Assembly (NCBI GenBank): GCA_030248215.1
Contig: JASANG010002666.1
Coordinates: 124,001 to 188,000 of the forward strand
Reading direction: 5' to 3'
Length of the DNA: 64,000 bases
Source: Enoplolaimus lenunculus
Taxonomy: Eukaryota; Nematoda; Enoplea; Enoplida; Thoracostomopsidae
Shown: in pieces, positions 56,001-60,578 of the stretch
Layout of the letters: every line of letters starts with the position of its first letter
How positions within the stretch are numbered: position 1 is the stretch's first letter
Notes under the pieces: model-generated
The model's input: only the letters and a program-made list of their open reading frames with translations
Database searches by the model: none
Told to the model about the DNA's origin: nothing
Translations under genes and position numbers: made by a program

Positions 56001-56818
56001 CGCCAAACCTCAATATGTTAATTAGGCTACTTTTCTGATCCACAATTTTCGTATCATGAATTCACAAGACGTTTTGCTTACAAAACTACGGTTTAGTTTG
56101 CCGGGTAATTTTTTTAAATGATATTTTACTACTCAATATCTCCCTTGCGCTTTGATTTACTAATTATATTTTATGGTATCGCGTTATTTACGTTCAAACT
56201 TAAGTTTAACCAGCAATATTTGTTTTCCGTGCTATTTTTAAAGGCAAATCTGACAAGATTTTGTTGAATAAAAATCTACGGGTAGCGCTATACTTGACGT
56301 CCGTCACCCGCACGCCGCCGTCCGTCACCGTGCGTGACCCGTACGACGCCGTCTCTCACCGTTCGTACCATAAGTTATCGTAAATGAGTTATTTGCGAAC
56401 AATACCGCACTGTGACGAACGGCGATTTACGTTAACAAAAGTATAGCGCAACACTTAAATTAATATGTCGAGTCTATTGTCATTTCGAGTTGGTAAATTA
56501 AAACAATTTGAACTTTTTAATATTAATATTATTTGATAAATTTAACTGAGACCAACATTCAAAAGTTAGCGTTTTTGATACGTTTTACCATCTTATCGTG
56601 TGCTTAGCTGTACAGTGGCTAATCTATTAAGCATTAAACAATTTATTTCAAGCGGAGCAAAAATTTTCGCTAGAAAATGATCGAAGTTTAAAACTGTATG
56701 TTTTGGTTAAAGTTTGTGTGTAAATTTCAAAATTAAAATACTATGCTTCGTGTTTCAGGCATACTATGAATCGTGTCCAGAATTTACAAGATTCACCGGA
56801 TACTTAGGAAGGTACTGA
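28657..56818 (+). CDS. dex-1: DEX-1-like transmembrane protein with two NIDO domains (20 exons, span with introns)
   Basis: Seen: 20 exons joined by GT/AG sites give one open frame of 1138 residues. Order: signal peptide (about 1-32), NIDO module 1 (about 71-298), Cys-rich segment (299-344), EGF (345-390), calcium-binding-type EGF (391-430), NIDO module 2 (431-669), Pro/Thr-rich stalk (670-972), membrane span (about 976-998) followed by a basic stop-transfer stretch, and a Tyr-rich cytoplasmic tail ending GYLGRY. Known: NIDO domains occur in nidogen, tectorin, SNED1 and mucin-4. Nematode DEX-1 is an apical matrix-associated membrane protein with two NIDO domains and EGF repeats that anchors dendrite tips and shapes epithelia. 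Inference: this is a DEX-1 orthologue acting at the apical surface of epithelia or glia. Alternative: another NIDO/EGF mucin-like receptor. I am sure of the gene structure and less sure of the orthology. No operon partner is visible. Confidence 0.88.
28855..28971. mobile_element. Family F fragment in intron 1
   Basis: GTTTCAACCGGTTAAGG and the end GGGGTGGCTGCTCCGGCACT. Confidence 0.55.
29040..29145. repeat. Family O fragment in intron 1
   Basis: GAGTGTATTTGGGGGCACCA and CCAAATTCATGGGGGCAC, related to segments near 9365-9500 and 43540-43690. Confidence 0.4.
29570..29683 (+). CDS. Exon 2: mature N-terminus before NIDO 1
   Basis: Acceptor ATATTTCAG and donor GTAAGG, phases 1 and 1. It encodes about 38 residues starting GVQPGQVDYDPVKLSRQRRQ. 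The RQRRQ stretch resembles a basic protease cleavage site, which is only a suggestion. No named domain is recognised. It is the linker between signal peptide and first NIDO module. Confidence 0.8.
29805..29874 (+). repeat. tRNA-derived SINE, copy 2, intron 2
   Basis: AATAGTGATGATAAACGCCT and CTCGACTCCTAGCATGAA align with the copy at 11006-11073. Confidence 0.5.
30190..30376. mobile_element. Family B hairpin element, intron 2
   Basis: Left GGCCCATGTTACTTTTAGGG, right TTCCTTAAAGTAACATTGGC. Two TTAGGCTTA tracts flank AACACATTCTTGCAACGC. Confidence 0.75.
30538..30662 (+). CDS. Exon 3: NIDO module 1, first part
   Basis: Acceptor ATTTTAG, donor GTAAGA, phases 1 and 0, 125 nt. It encodes residues 71-112, including LYPYGEAEGDSVLPVG, the typical opening of a NIDO module (hydrophobic-Y/F-PYG..D..L). 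It ends GDHHDKCY directly before ISSNGVIGF in the next exon. Its partner in module 2 is exon 11. Confidence 0.88.
30714..31177. mobile_element. Family C element, complete, intron 3
   Basis: TA-flanked, 464 bp. Ends CTGTAGTGGCCCGAATAAGA and CTTATTCGGGTCACTACAG. This is the reference copy for family C. Confidence 0.85.
31452..31929. mobile_element. Family I element split by a family H insertion, intron 3
   Basis: Left CCTATTCTCAAATGCGTATA, right GGTGCTAAACACATTTGAAA. The family H element at 31490-31739 interrupts it at a TA. Confidence 0.7.
31490..31739. mobile_element. Family H palindrome nested in family I
   Basis: TA-flanked. Repeated ACTCAACTCA/TGAGTTGAGT motifs form a long hairpin. Ends CGCTGTAAATT and AATTACGGTG. 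Confidence 0.65.
32150..32275. mobile_element. Family E fragment, intron 3
   Basis: CCTCCTGACAATTTTTTAGC and AGCAAGGTGAGCTGTGACTA. It ends about 20 bp before exon 4. Confidence 0.55.
32294..32441 (+). CDS. Exon 4: NIDO module 1, core strand motif
   Basis: Acceptor TTTTTTTCAG. It encodes ISSNGVIGFSKKSRKFNADR and LIAPFWNRNN, the 'NG-hydrophobic-F' and 'IAPFW' hallmarks of NIDO domains. The donor is the weak GTTCGT after phase 1. It is chosen because it keeps frame into exon 5 and gives exactly 148 nt, the length of the paralogous exon 12. Exon 18 uses the same GTTCGT donor. A 49-bp tandem repeat starts 32 bp downstream. Confidence 0.82.
32473..32766. repeat. 49-bp tandem repeat, 6 copies, intron 4
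   Basis: Units start AGGATTGTGATCCCCTGCGG at 32473, 32522, 32571, 32620, 32669 and 32718. One site alternates C/T unit by unit, so the array looks dimeric (98 bp). 49 is not a multiple of 3, which explains open frames in three registers. Confidence 0.95.
33233..33412. mobile_element. Family E element, long form, intron 4
   Basis: Left GGCCCGTAGCCAGCTCATCT, right CCCTTTGGCTACGGGCCC, inverted. The most complete E copy. Confidence 0.7.
33458..33585 (+). CDS. Exon 5: NIDO module 1, central part
   Basis: Acceptor CATATTTCAG, donor GTATGT, phases 1 and 0, 128 nt, the same length as paralogous exon 13. It encodes residues with the pattern HFMLLVTWENMHPIQ, matching the NIDO strand that normally reads 'xxVTWxxV'. 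Reading past the donor runs into a palindromic element, so the longer open frame there is not coding. Confidence 0.88.
33590..33770. mobile_element. Family G element, intron 5
   Basis: GGCGCTATACTTTTGATGAC at the left and CGACAAGTTTAGCGCCGCC at the right; interior rich in CCGTCCGTC/GGACGG. It begins within a few bases of the exon 5 donor. Confidence 0.65.
33826..33998. mobile_element. Family B-like element, intron 5
   Basis: ATGTTACTTTTACGGTCG and CATCCTAAAAGTAACATGG are inverted ends; CCTAAGCCTAAGC inside. Confidence 0.6.
34364..34462 (+). CDS. Exon 6: NIDO module 1, NTFQAAI motif
   Basis: Acceptor GCGTTTTCAG, donor GTACAA, phases 0 and 0, 33 codons. It encodes VPNTFQAAIIQTGNGTYANF and then VYKDIGWSQGAQ. 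'NTFQ..I.TG...F..Y.Y..I.W' is the most diagnostic NIDO signature. NGT is a candidate N-glycosylation site. The paralogous exon is 14 (37 codons). Confidence 0.9.
35125..35308 (+). CDS. Exon 7: NIDO module 1, C-terminal part
   Basis: Acceptor AAATTTCAG, donor GTAAGT, phases 0 and 1, 184 nt. It encodes AGFNKGDGTQSYTLPDAGSD and then NTGIPGEWMFRID. The closing 'G.PG.W.FRID' is shared by many NIDO proteins and recurs in module 2 as QPGYWLFRID. The exon ends in a cysteine-containing linker (RCKMGIKGDTCDQ). Confidence 0.9.
35331..35500. mobile_element. Family F element, intron 7
   Basis: AGCGCCGGAGCAGGCTTGGG at the left, GGTTGGCTGCTGTGGCCCT at the right. It begins about 22 bp after the exon 7 donor. 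Confidence 0.55.
35640..36008. mobile_element. Composite D/C element, intron 7
   Basis: Family D left part (CATGGGGGGCCACCCCGGCC), then a left-truncated family C copy (about 35745-35936), then the D right part (ATCCTGTATCCGCCACTG). The same D/C junction recurs inverted at 38262-38540. Confidence 0.75.
36440..36577 (+). CDS. Exon 8: cysteine-rich EGF/laminin-type segment
   Basis: Acceptor TTTTATTAG, phases 1 and 1, 138 nt. It encodes CADQEWGYDCIECCHCDGG, then TCNKENGECSSNLCAQCYG, spacing typical of laminin/MEGF-type EGF modules (WG.DC..CC.C..GT-C....G.C). The donor GTGAAA keeps phase 1. If that donor is not used, translation stops at 36586-36588, where the TAA overlaps AATAAA. Splicing is favoured because phase and domain order continue into exons 9 and 10. 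Confidence 0.8.
36578..36589 (+). promoter_or_regulatory. Possible alternative stop and poly(A) signal after exon 8
   Basis: If the exon 8 donor is skipped, three more codons (S-E-K) lead to TAA at 36586-36588, which overlaps AATAAA at 36584-36589. A transcript ending here would encode a secreted single-NIDO protein of about 347 residues without EGF pair, stalk or anchor. It is seen in sequence only; use is unproven. Confidence 0.35.
36798..36988. mobile_element. Family A hairpin element, intron 8
   Basis: Left GGGCTCATGTAAAGATCAGG, right CCGCGTTTGTCCTTTACATC; TTAGGC tracts inside. Confidence 0.7.
37670..37807 (+). CDS. Exon 9: EGF-like domain
   Basis: Acceptor CTGTTTCAG, donor GTACTA, phases 1 and 1, 138 nt. 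It encodes DSSCRVSGQTCGVNA and then CQCLSGYSGNGQTC. Six cysteines in EGF spacing, ending in the C.C..GY.G.G..C motif close to EGF domains of nidogen. The single-exon, 1-1 phase layout is the classic movable EGF exon. A longer open frame covers the same bases in another register and is a shadow. Confidence 0.8.
37893..38035. repeat. (ATT)n microsatellite, intron 9
   Basis: About 140 bp of ATT/ATTACT units with scattered C. It produces spurious poly-Ile and poly-Asn frames on the minus strand. Confidence 0.95.
38102..38221 (+). CDS. Exon 10: calcium-binding-type EGF domain
   Basis: Acceptor TTTATTTCAG, donor GTAAGT, phases 1 and 1, 39 whole codons. After joining to exon 9 it begins DINECENPTSC and ends CKLGYSGDGFTC, with six cysteines and the D-I-N-E-C start of calcium-binding EGF domains. 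The ATT microsatellite ends about 65 bp before it. Confidence 0.92.
38262..38540. mobile_element. Composite D/C element, inverted, intron 10
   Basis: Starts in family C (GGGGTCCCCATTTTGAGTCC) and passes through the same truncated C/D junction (TATACTATTGTGTATAAAAC) into family D, ending CCCGTGGATCCGCCATTGG. Confidence 0.75.
38624..38820. mobile_element. Family B hairpin element, intron 10
   Basis: Left GGCTCGTGTTACATTAAGGG, right TCCCCTTAAAGTAACATTGG. Well preserved. Confidence 0.75.
39039..39157 (+). CDS. Exon 11: NIDO module 2, first part
   Basis: Acceptor TTTATTTCAG, donor GTTAGT, phases 1 and 0, 119 nt. It encodes DLLFPYEGQADLPKIPNAHV and ends EEHDTIW before INSNGLVLL in exon 12. It parallels exon 3 in position, phase and motif (LYPYGEAEGD against LFPYEGQAD). 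The open frame continuing past the donor runs into an E-family repeat. Confidence 0.88.
39190..39337. mobile_element. Family E element, intron 11
   Basis: GAAAGCTTTCAACCTTAATT and ATCAAAGTGAGTTACCTACG. It begins about 30 bp after the exon 11 donor. Confidence 0.6.
40034..40181 (+). CDS. Exon 12: NIDO module 2, core strand motif
   Basis: Acceptor ATTTTACAG, donor GTAAGA, phases 0 and 1, 148 nt, identical in length to exon 4. It encodes INSNGLVLLDDVKVDAGEDP and then FAPWFTPLDLRKGGKILVG. The strands align with ISSNGVIGF and IAPFW of module 1. Confidence 0.88.
40404..40720. repeat. 111-bp tandem repeat, about 2.8 copies, intron 12
   Basis: AACGCAGGCCGGTT recurs every 111 bp (40414, 40525, 40636), with GTACCTGCAGGTAAAACATT in each unit. 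Confidence 0.9.
41195..41322 (+). CDS. Exon 13: NIDO module 2, central part
   Basis: Acceptor AATTTTAG, donor GTAAGC, phases 1 and 0, 128 nt, identical in length to exon 5. It encodes DDDVLEKASKMVSNHEHGGY and then FIADTVFMVTYEGVK. 'FMVTYEGV' matches 'FMLLVTWENM' of module 1. Confidence 0.87.
41384..41560. mobile_element. Family A hairpin element, intron 13
   Basis: Left CGACCAATGTATAGAACAGC, right CCGGCGGTGACCTTTGCATG. It starts about 60 bp after exon 13. Confidence 0.65.
41722..41907. mobile_element. Family I element, intron 13
   Basis: CTGTAGCATTTATCACCAG at the left, GCTATATACATTTGAGAATA at the right. Confidence 0.5.
42130..42870. repeat. Repeat-built element ending in GACA-rich tail, intron 13
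   Basis: Three diverged internal copies of TATGCAAATTAGCTATTAGC (about 42184, 42318, 42493) are followed by AAAATCGGTTCAGCGGTTCT and a CAGACGGAGAGACAGACAGA tail at 42797-42862. This layout is common for dispersed non-coding repeats in invertebrates; the class is undetermined. Confidence 0.6.
43252..43362 (+). CDS. Exon 14: NIDO module 2, NTLQ motif
   Basis: Acceptor TAATTTAG, donor GTACAC, phases 0 and 0, 37 codons. It encodes PGNTLQMILVGGQNSNG and then YAQYLYQNLEWTENAQ. This is the second 'NT.Q..I..G.....AQY.Y..L.W' signature, matching exon 6. Confidence 0.9.
43488..43690. repeat. Family E/O fragments, intron 14
   Basis: TTTTACGCCCGTAGAAAATT (E-like), then AACTATATTTGGGGGGCATC (O-like), shared with 9365-9500. 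Confidence 0.4.
43863..44402. mobile_element. Family L element with terminal inverted repeats, intron 14
   Basis: About 60-bp inverted ends: GGCTATTTGCCCCAATTACC at the left against GTTACCAACTGGGGCAAATA at the right. 540 bp, no coding frame of note. Only one copy seen here. Confidence 0.75.
44475..44685 (+). CDS. Exon 15: NIDO module 2, C-terminal part
   Basis: Acceptor ATTTTAG, donor GTAAAC, phases 0 and 1, 211 nt. It encodes AMLFTDSEEASVILPGSGSE, then NQPGYWLFRIDQSAFMPCPS. The end carries two cysteines in a Pro/Thr-rich tail, similar in position to the Cys-rich end of exon 7. It leads into the stalk. Confidence 0.88.
45515..45580. mobile_element. Family I right end, intron 15
   Basis: ATGCTACACACATTTGAGAA only. 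Confidence 0.4.
45679..46587 (+). CDS. Exon 16: Pro/Thr-rich mucin-like stalk
   Basis: Acceptor AATTTTAG, donor GTAAGT, phases 1 and 1, 909 nt (residues 670-972). It is rich in Pro, Thr, Ser and Val, with a near-pure Thr tract (ACA/ACT codons near 46280-46360) likely to be O-glycosylated. A motif repeats 77 residues apart: FPSFITIQPQLV at 686-697 and FPDFITIRPQLV at 763-774. NFT and NQT are candidate N-glycosylation sites. The end is Arg-rich, then acidic (PPDYYEDDVTNPN), just outside the membrane. It is the longest open frame in the window. Confidence 0.9.
47498..47585 (+). CDS. Exon 17: transmembrane segment
   Basis: Acceptor TTTTAG, donor GTAAGT, phases 1 and 2. It encodes MMAIIIPTVIVGVW and then LLLLLIIGIVVCCRR: one hydrophobic span of about 23 residues followed by Cys-Cys and basic residues that continue in exon 18. 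This is a type I membrane anchor. The Cys pair could be palmitoylated, as an inference. Confidence 0.9.
47748..48025. mobile_element. Family J element, complete, intron 17
   Basis: Ends AAAACCCTATTCACACGT and ACGTGTGAATAGGGTTTT are perfect inverted repeats; the match continues with interruptions to about 40 bp. 278 bp. Confidence 0.85.
48026..48762. other. Intron 17 remainder
   Basis: AT-rich with repeated AATTTTGCGACCAA/AATTTTGTGACTAA phrases (48420-48660), suggesting a decayed tandem repeat. No exon-like segment seen. Confidence 0.35.
48763..49021 (+). CDS. Exon 18: juxtamembrane and cytoplasmic tail
   Basis: Acceptor TCATTTCAG, phase 2 in and 0 out, 259 nt. It starts with a basic cluster (KRRRNR), the stop-transfer signal. 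Next come a PPPIR stretch, a His/Gly/Met-rich linker (HHVHMGHMPGGPGGGHNG) and YASYEDHLDKAARISEMSQY. The donor is GTTCGT, as in exon 4. No catalytic domain is visible. Confidence 0.85.
49056..49240. mobile_element. Family A hairpin element, intron 18
   Basis: Left GCCAATGTAAAAACAGGGGC, right CCGTCTCTGATCTTTACATG. It starts about 35 bp after exon 18. Confidence 0.7.
49875..50333. repeat. Direct tandem duplication, 227-bp unit, containing family G ends
   Basis: AGTCCATGA at 49881 and 50108 starts near-identical units that run to AAGTATAGCGTC. Each holds a family G palindrome (GTAGCACTATACTTATGATG ... CGTACGATAAGTATAGCG). Confidence 0.9.
50356..50448 (+). CDS. Exon 19: cytoplasmic tail, Tyr-rich
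   Basis: Acceptor CATTTTCAG, donor GTAAAA, phases 0 and 0, 31 codons. It encodes NARMYGSYWNMAPGTG and then STYGTSYYNQ. Five tyrosines in 31 residues suggest phosphorylation or sorting motifs. The acceptor lies only about 20 bp after a 227-bp tandem duplication. Confidence 0.82.
50548..50786. mobile_element. Family A hairpin element, intron 19
   Basis: Left GGCCTATGTAAAGATCATGA, right CTGCTCTGTTCAATACATTG, long diverged hexamer tract. Confidence 0.65.
50874..51043. mobile_element. Family M element, intron 19
   Basis: AATTCGTCGCCCGAACAACT at the left and GCTGTCGGGTGACAAGTTGT at the right; GCTTACGCTGCCGCTTAGG inside. Confidence 0.55.
51242..51402. mobile_element. Family E element, intron 19
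   Basis: GCCCGTAGCCAGGGGGGAGC and GGCAGGCTGGCTACGGG are inverted ends. Confidence 0.7.
51857..52014. mobile_element. Family A hairpin element, intron 19
   Basis: Left GGCCAATGTAAAGAACAGGG, right TCGGCACCTGATCTTTACAT. Confidence 0.7.
52185..52273. mobile_element. Family C right-end fragment, intron 19
   Basis: ACAGTCCGTAACCGAATAAA to CTTATTCGGCTCACTACAG. Confidence 0.6.
52465..52674. mobile_element. Family H palindromic element, intron 19
   Basis: TA-flanked, 210 bp. Ends CACTGTAAGAACTAGTGAGT and CTCACCATTTTTTGCAGTG; near-perfect hairpin with GAGTCAAATTTGACTC-like motifs. Confidence 0.8.
52995..53110. mobile_element. Family G-like fragment, intron 19
   Basis: GGGTTGCACTATACTTTACA end followed by CCGCC-rich diverged sequence. 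Confidence 0.4.
53111..55060. other. Intron 19 interior, no exon seen
   Basis: AT-rich. I searched for segments with good splice sites and a Tyr-rich or otherwise protein-like frame and found none I trust. Confidence 0.35.
55061..55400. mobile_element. Family H/P composite repeat, intron 19
   Basis: Begins like family H (CACTGCAAAGAATGGTGAGT), then GCCGGAGG-rich stretches (AGCCGGAGGCGAGGCG, CCGGAGCCAGAGCCGGAGG). Related sequence lies at 62305-62425. The open frames on both strands come from GCCGGA repetition. Confidence 0.5.
56276..56455. mobile_element. Family G element, intron 19
   Basis: GGGTAGCGCTATACTTGACG and AAAAGTATAGCGCAACACTT are inverted ends; interior CCGTCCGTCACCG. Confidence 0.7.
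56759..56818 (+). CDS. Exon 20: last 19 codons and stop
   Basis: Acceptor GTGTTTCAG, phase 0. It encodes AYYESCPEFTRFTGYLGRY followed by TGA. The Tyr-rich character continues that of exon 19 (YYNQ then AYYES), which supports the join over an unusually long 6.3-kb intron. If the intron were retained, the tail would differ after 50448. Confidence 0.75.
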   Translation, partial: AYYESCPEFTRFTGYLGRY

Positions 56819-57061
56819 CTATGATCATGATCACGCTATTTGAAATATCGGCCTATGTGACTTTAAGGGGCGTCAAGGTTTCTGGTGGGTCTATAAAACA
56901 GTAGATTTAGATTCTAGAATGCATTTTTTTGCTTAGGCTTAGGCTTAGGGACTCATTTTTGCAACGCTTAGGCTTAGGCTTAGGATTAAGAATACGCTTG
57001 ATCTAATGTTACGCCCCTAAGTGGTATTGGCCATATATCTTGCAGTGTAATGTCGTATTAA
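56819..57061 (+). other. 3' flank of the gene
   Basis: The stop is followed within about 30 bp by a family B element (56850-57032). The first poly(A)-like hexamer I see is ATTAAA near 57056, just past that element, so the element may lie inside the 3' UTR. Confidence 0.35.
56850..57032. mobile_element. Family B hairpin element, 3' flank
   Basis: Left GGCCTATGTGACTTTAAGGG, right ACGCCCCTAAGTGGTATTGG; clear TTAGGC tracts. Confidence 0.75.
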
Positions 57062-57301
57062 ATAATTGTTCTCAGTTGAAATATTAAGACACAAGAGCGA
57101 TCAGCGTGTTTGAAATTTTTATATACCTTTTGCGTAGTATGTACCTGTGAGCATGGTACCGTTTTTATCATATCGCGCGACGCGACATTTTGTTGACACT
57201 CCCATGTTGCGAAAAATGTCAATGCGTTTGTTTTCCGTTTTGCACTCTTTACAATTAACCCTTTATCACATGAATATTTTCTATTTCAACTGAGACCTAC
57301 T

Positions 57302-57375
57302 TGTATGCTTGGATTCGAACTCAAGTGACTGGAATGGGAGGAGTTTACCATCACCAGTCAGCTATAGGACCTTGA
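57302..57375 (-). repeat. tRNA-derived SINE, copy 3
   Basis: Minus strand CTATAGCTGACTGGTGATGG (A-box region) and TTGAGTTCGAATCCAAGC (B-box region), aligned with 11006-11073 and 29805-29874. Confidence 0.55.
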
Positions 57376-57865
57376 CGCTCGAGCCCTAGGGGGCATTCAC
57401 GTCTGTTGTATTTTAGTACTGCTTATGTATACGAGTTGCAATTGTTAAACACTGTGTGATCTATATTATTTAACGTATATACACTGCGCTGAGTTGCCCA
57501 TAGTCAACTCTGTGTGAGACGGGGCTAAGCTAACGTTACACAGATGTCTGTTTTATGTAAATGGGCATCTGAACTGGAAATGCTTTTTCTAGGCTAAACA
57601 CTAATAATTCAAATTCGGGTTTTACAAAAGATAAGCCTTAGATTAAAAGTGAATACCTAAAAACTCCAGTTTAAAGGCCGCCGGATTGATTTCTAAAAAC
57701 CTTTGAGTAACTTTGCGTGTCTTTACAAACAATATGATTACAATAATGCTGCTACGTTTATATGACACCTGTTGTTGTTTGTAGTGCAATTTATGGCATT
57801 TATTTTGATTTGCAATATTAAAGCGTGAGTATTATTAAATTGTTCACCTGTAGTCACGGCCATAA
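57376..57865. other. Intergenic stretch
   Basis: No gene or defined repeat seen. Confidence 0.3.
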
Positions 57866-58985
57866 CTGCCGGATGCTTTCGGTTAACCTACCGGATGCTT
57901 TCAGTAAACTGCCGAATGCTTTCGGTTAACCTACTGGATGCTGTCGGTAAACTGCCGGATGCTTTCGGTTAACCTACCGGATGCTTTCAGTAAACTGCCG
58001 AATGCTTTCGGTTAACCTACTGGATGCTGTCGGTGAACTGCCGGATGCTTTCGGTAAACTGCCGGATGCTTTCGGTAAACTGCCGGATGCTTTCGGTTAA
58101 CCTACCGGATGCTTTCGCTTAAACTACAGGATGCTTTCAGTAAACTGCCAGATGCTTTCGGTAAACTGCCGGATGCTTTCGGTATACTGCCAGATGCTTT
58201 CGGTAAACTACCGAATGCTTTCGGTTAACCTACCGGATGCTTTCGGTAAACTGCCGAATGCTTTCGGTTAACGTACTGGATGCTTTCGGTAAACTGCCGG
58301 ATGCTTTCGGTTAACCTACCGGATGCTTTCGCTTAAACTACCGGATGCTTTCGGTAAACTGCCGAATGCTTTCGGTAAACTGCCAGATGCTTTCTGTTAA
58401 CCTACCGGATGCTTTCGGTATACTGCCAGATGCTTTCGGTAAACTATCGAATGCTTTCGGTTAACCTACCGGATGCTATCGGTATACTGCCAGATGCTTT
58501 CGGTAAACTACCGAATGCTTTCGGTTAACCTACCGGATGCTTTCGGTAAACTGCTGAATGCTTTCGGTTAACCTACTGGATGCTTTCGGTAAACTGCCGG
58601 ATGCTTTCGGTTAACCTACCGGATGCTTTCGCTTAAACTACCGGATGCTTTCGGTAAACTGCCGAATGCTTTCGGTAAACTGCCGGATGCTTTCTGTTAA
58701 CCTACCGGATGCTTTCGGTATACTGCCAGATGCTTTCGGTAAACTATCGAATGCTTTCGGTTAACCTACCGGATGCTTTCGGTAAACTGCCGGATGCTTT
58801 CTGTTAACCTACCGGATGCTTTCGGTATACTGCCAGATGCTTTCGGTAAACTATCGAATGCTTTCGGTTAACCTATCGAATGCTTTCGGTAAACTGTCAG
58901 ATACTTTCGGTAATCTACCGAATGCTTTCGGTTAACCTACCGGATGCTTTCGGTAAACTGCCGGATGCTATCGGTAAACTGCCGA
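57866..58985. repeat. Minisatellite of 21-22 bp units, about 50 copies
   Basis: Two unit types alternate irregularly: GGATGCTTTCGGTAAACTGCC (21 bp) and a 22-bp form with GGTTAACCTACC. Blocks of four to six units repeat, so there is higher-order structure. Confidence 0.95.
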
Positions 58986-59368
58986 TCAGTATTTTCCATT
59001 TATATAGAATGATTTATTTCTTGGTATTTTCCATTTCTTTCAAACCTTTACTCTAAGGTCATTGAAGTGTAACCATTCAAATAAGTTGAAAGACATGGGT
59101 GGAATATAGAAATCGGTAAACTAAAGTATTGGCAATTAGTACAGGATTGGCGTTTGAATTCTCGCTAGTTTTCATCGTAAGGTGTTCCGATAATAAGTTT
59201 CAGATTCAAGCCCTTCGTGATTTTCGTCGTTTGCATAATAGGGTATTAATTTATGTTCCACGCTATTTGTTGAACTGTTGTCTGCATATGTAAGGATTTT
59301 AGTATCTATCCTGCGGTAAAAATGTATCAACAAACTCCTTCTTCGAATGTTTTATACATATCATTGGT
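58986..59368. other. Intergenic stretch
   Basis: No gene or repeat seen between the two minisatellites. Confidence 0.3.
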
Positions 59369-59930
59369 GGCCCGCTGTTCCAATTGTCCCGCGGTCCCAA
59401 CTGTCCCTCAGTCCCAACTGTTCCGCTGTCCCAGTGTTCCGTTGTCTCAACGGTTCCAACTGTCCCGCTGTCCCAACTTTCCCCTTGTCACCAGTATCCC
59501 GCTGTCAAACTGTCTTGTTGTCCCAACTGTCCCGCTGCCTCAACTGTCCTGCTGCTGTCCAAACTGTCCCAACTTTCCCGCTGTCCCAATTGTCCGCTCT
59601 CCAACTGTCTTGTTGTGCAAACTGTTCCGCTGTCGCAACTGTTCCGCTGTCCCAACTGTTCCGTTGTCTCACTGTCTCGCTGTCCCAAGTGTTTCTCTGA
59701 CCCAAGTGTCCCGCTGTTAAACTGTCTCAACTGTCCCGCTGTCCCAACGTCCCAACTGTCTCGTTGTCCAACGATCCCAACTGTTTCAACTATCCCGGCC
59801 CGCTGTCCCAACTGTCCGCTGTTATAACTGTCCTGCTGTCCCAACTGTTCCAGCTTTCCCGTTATTCGAACTGTCTTGTTGTCGCAACTGTCCCGCTGTC
59901 CTAACTGTCCCTGCTGTCAGAAAACCTATA
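59369..59930. repeat. CT-rich minisatellite, TGTCCCAAC/TGTCCCGC units
   Basis: Irregular 8-9 bp units paired into about 18 bp (CTGTCCCAACTGTCCCGC). Open frames of 117-147 codons in several registers on both strands are products of the repeat. Confidence 0.9.
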
Positions 59931-60073
59931 AGTGTAACTTTGCCACTTTTCCCGGTTTCCGAACCTCGCCTACACTTTCAATTTCCCCGACCAACCAAAA
60001 GGAAGCATATATACCTAGGCTACAACTTTCCACTTTTCCCGTTTTCCGAACCGAACCACAAATCTCAATTTTC

Positions 60074-60258
60074 GGCTAAAGTAAAGAACAGGATCGGAAC
60101 AGTATTATAAGCGCATTCCTAAGCCTAAACGTAAGCGTAAGAATGAGCATATTACTAAGCCTGAGCTTAAGCCAAAGCCAAGCGAAAAAATTAGTCTAAA
60201 GCTTACTGTATTGCAGTCCCACAGAAAAACGTTCCGCCCCTGATCTTTTACATGGGCC
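60074..60258. mobile_element. Family A hairpin element
   Basis: Left GGCTAAAGTAAAGAACAGGA, right CCGCCCCTGATCTTTTACAT. Confidence 0.7.
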
Positions 60259-60578
60259 CAATTTTCTAACCAGACCAATCAAACAGTTCCTTCCCTACTC
60301 GACCTAGAAAAACCTATACTTTTAACTTTCCCACTTTTCCTGTTTCCGAACCTCGCTTAATACTTACACCTCTAACTTTCCATACCGAACTTGAGAATAT
60401 TCTGGCGTTGAATTTTTCATTTTTTCCAGCGAAACTCGCAGCCGTCGTGCAGGAGTGGCGGCGCTGCGCTCCTGGTCACAAGTTTTCCACCTTGGAAAAT
60501 GGGAAGCCCCTGTGCTTTACATTGACCCTTGAGATTGTTTTAATAGTTAATGCTAGTGTAATTTTTAGGCCGCTGATA

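Noticed and set aside
59322-59844. Open frames of 117 to 147 codons on both strands, Cys/Pro/Val-rich
   Set aside because: They come from the CT-rich minisatellite and exist in several registers at once, with no start context or splice sites.
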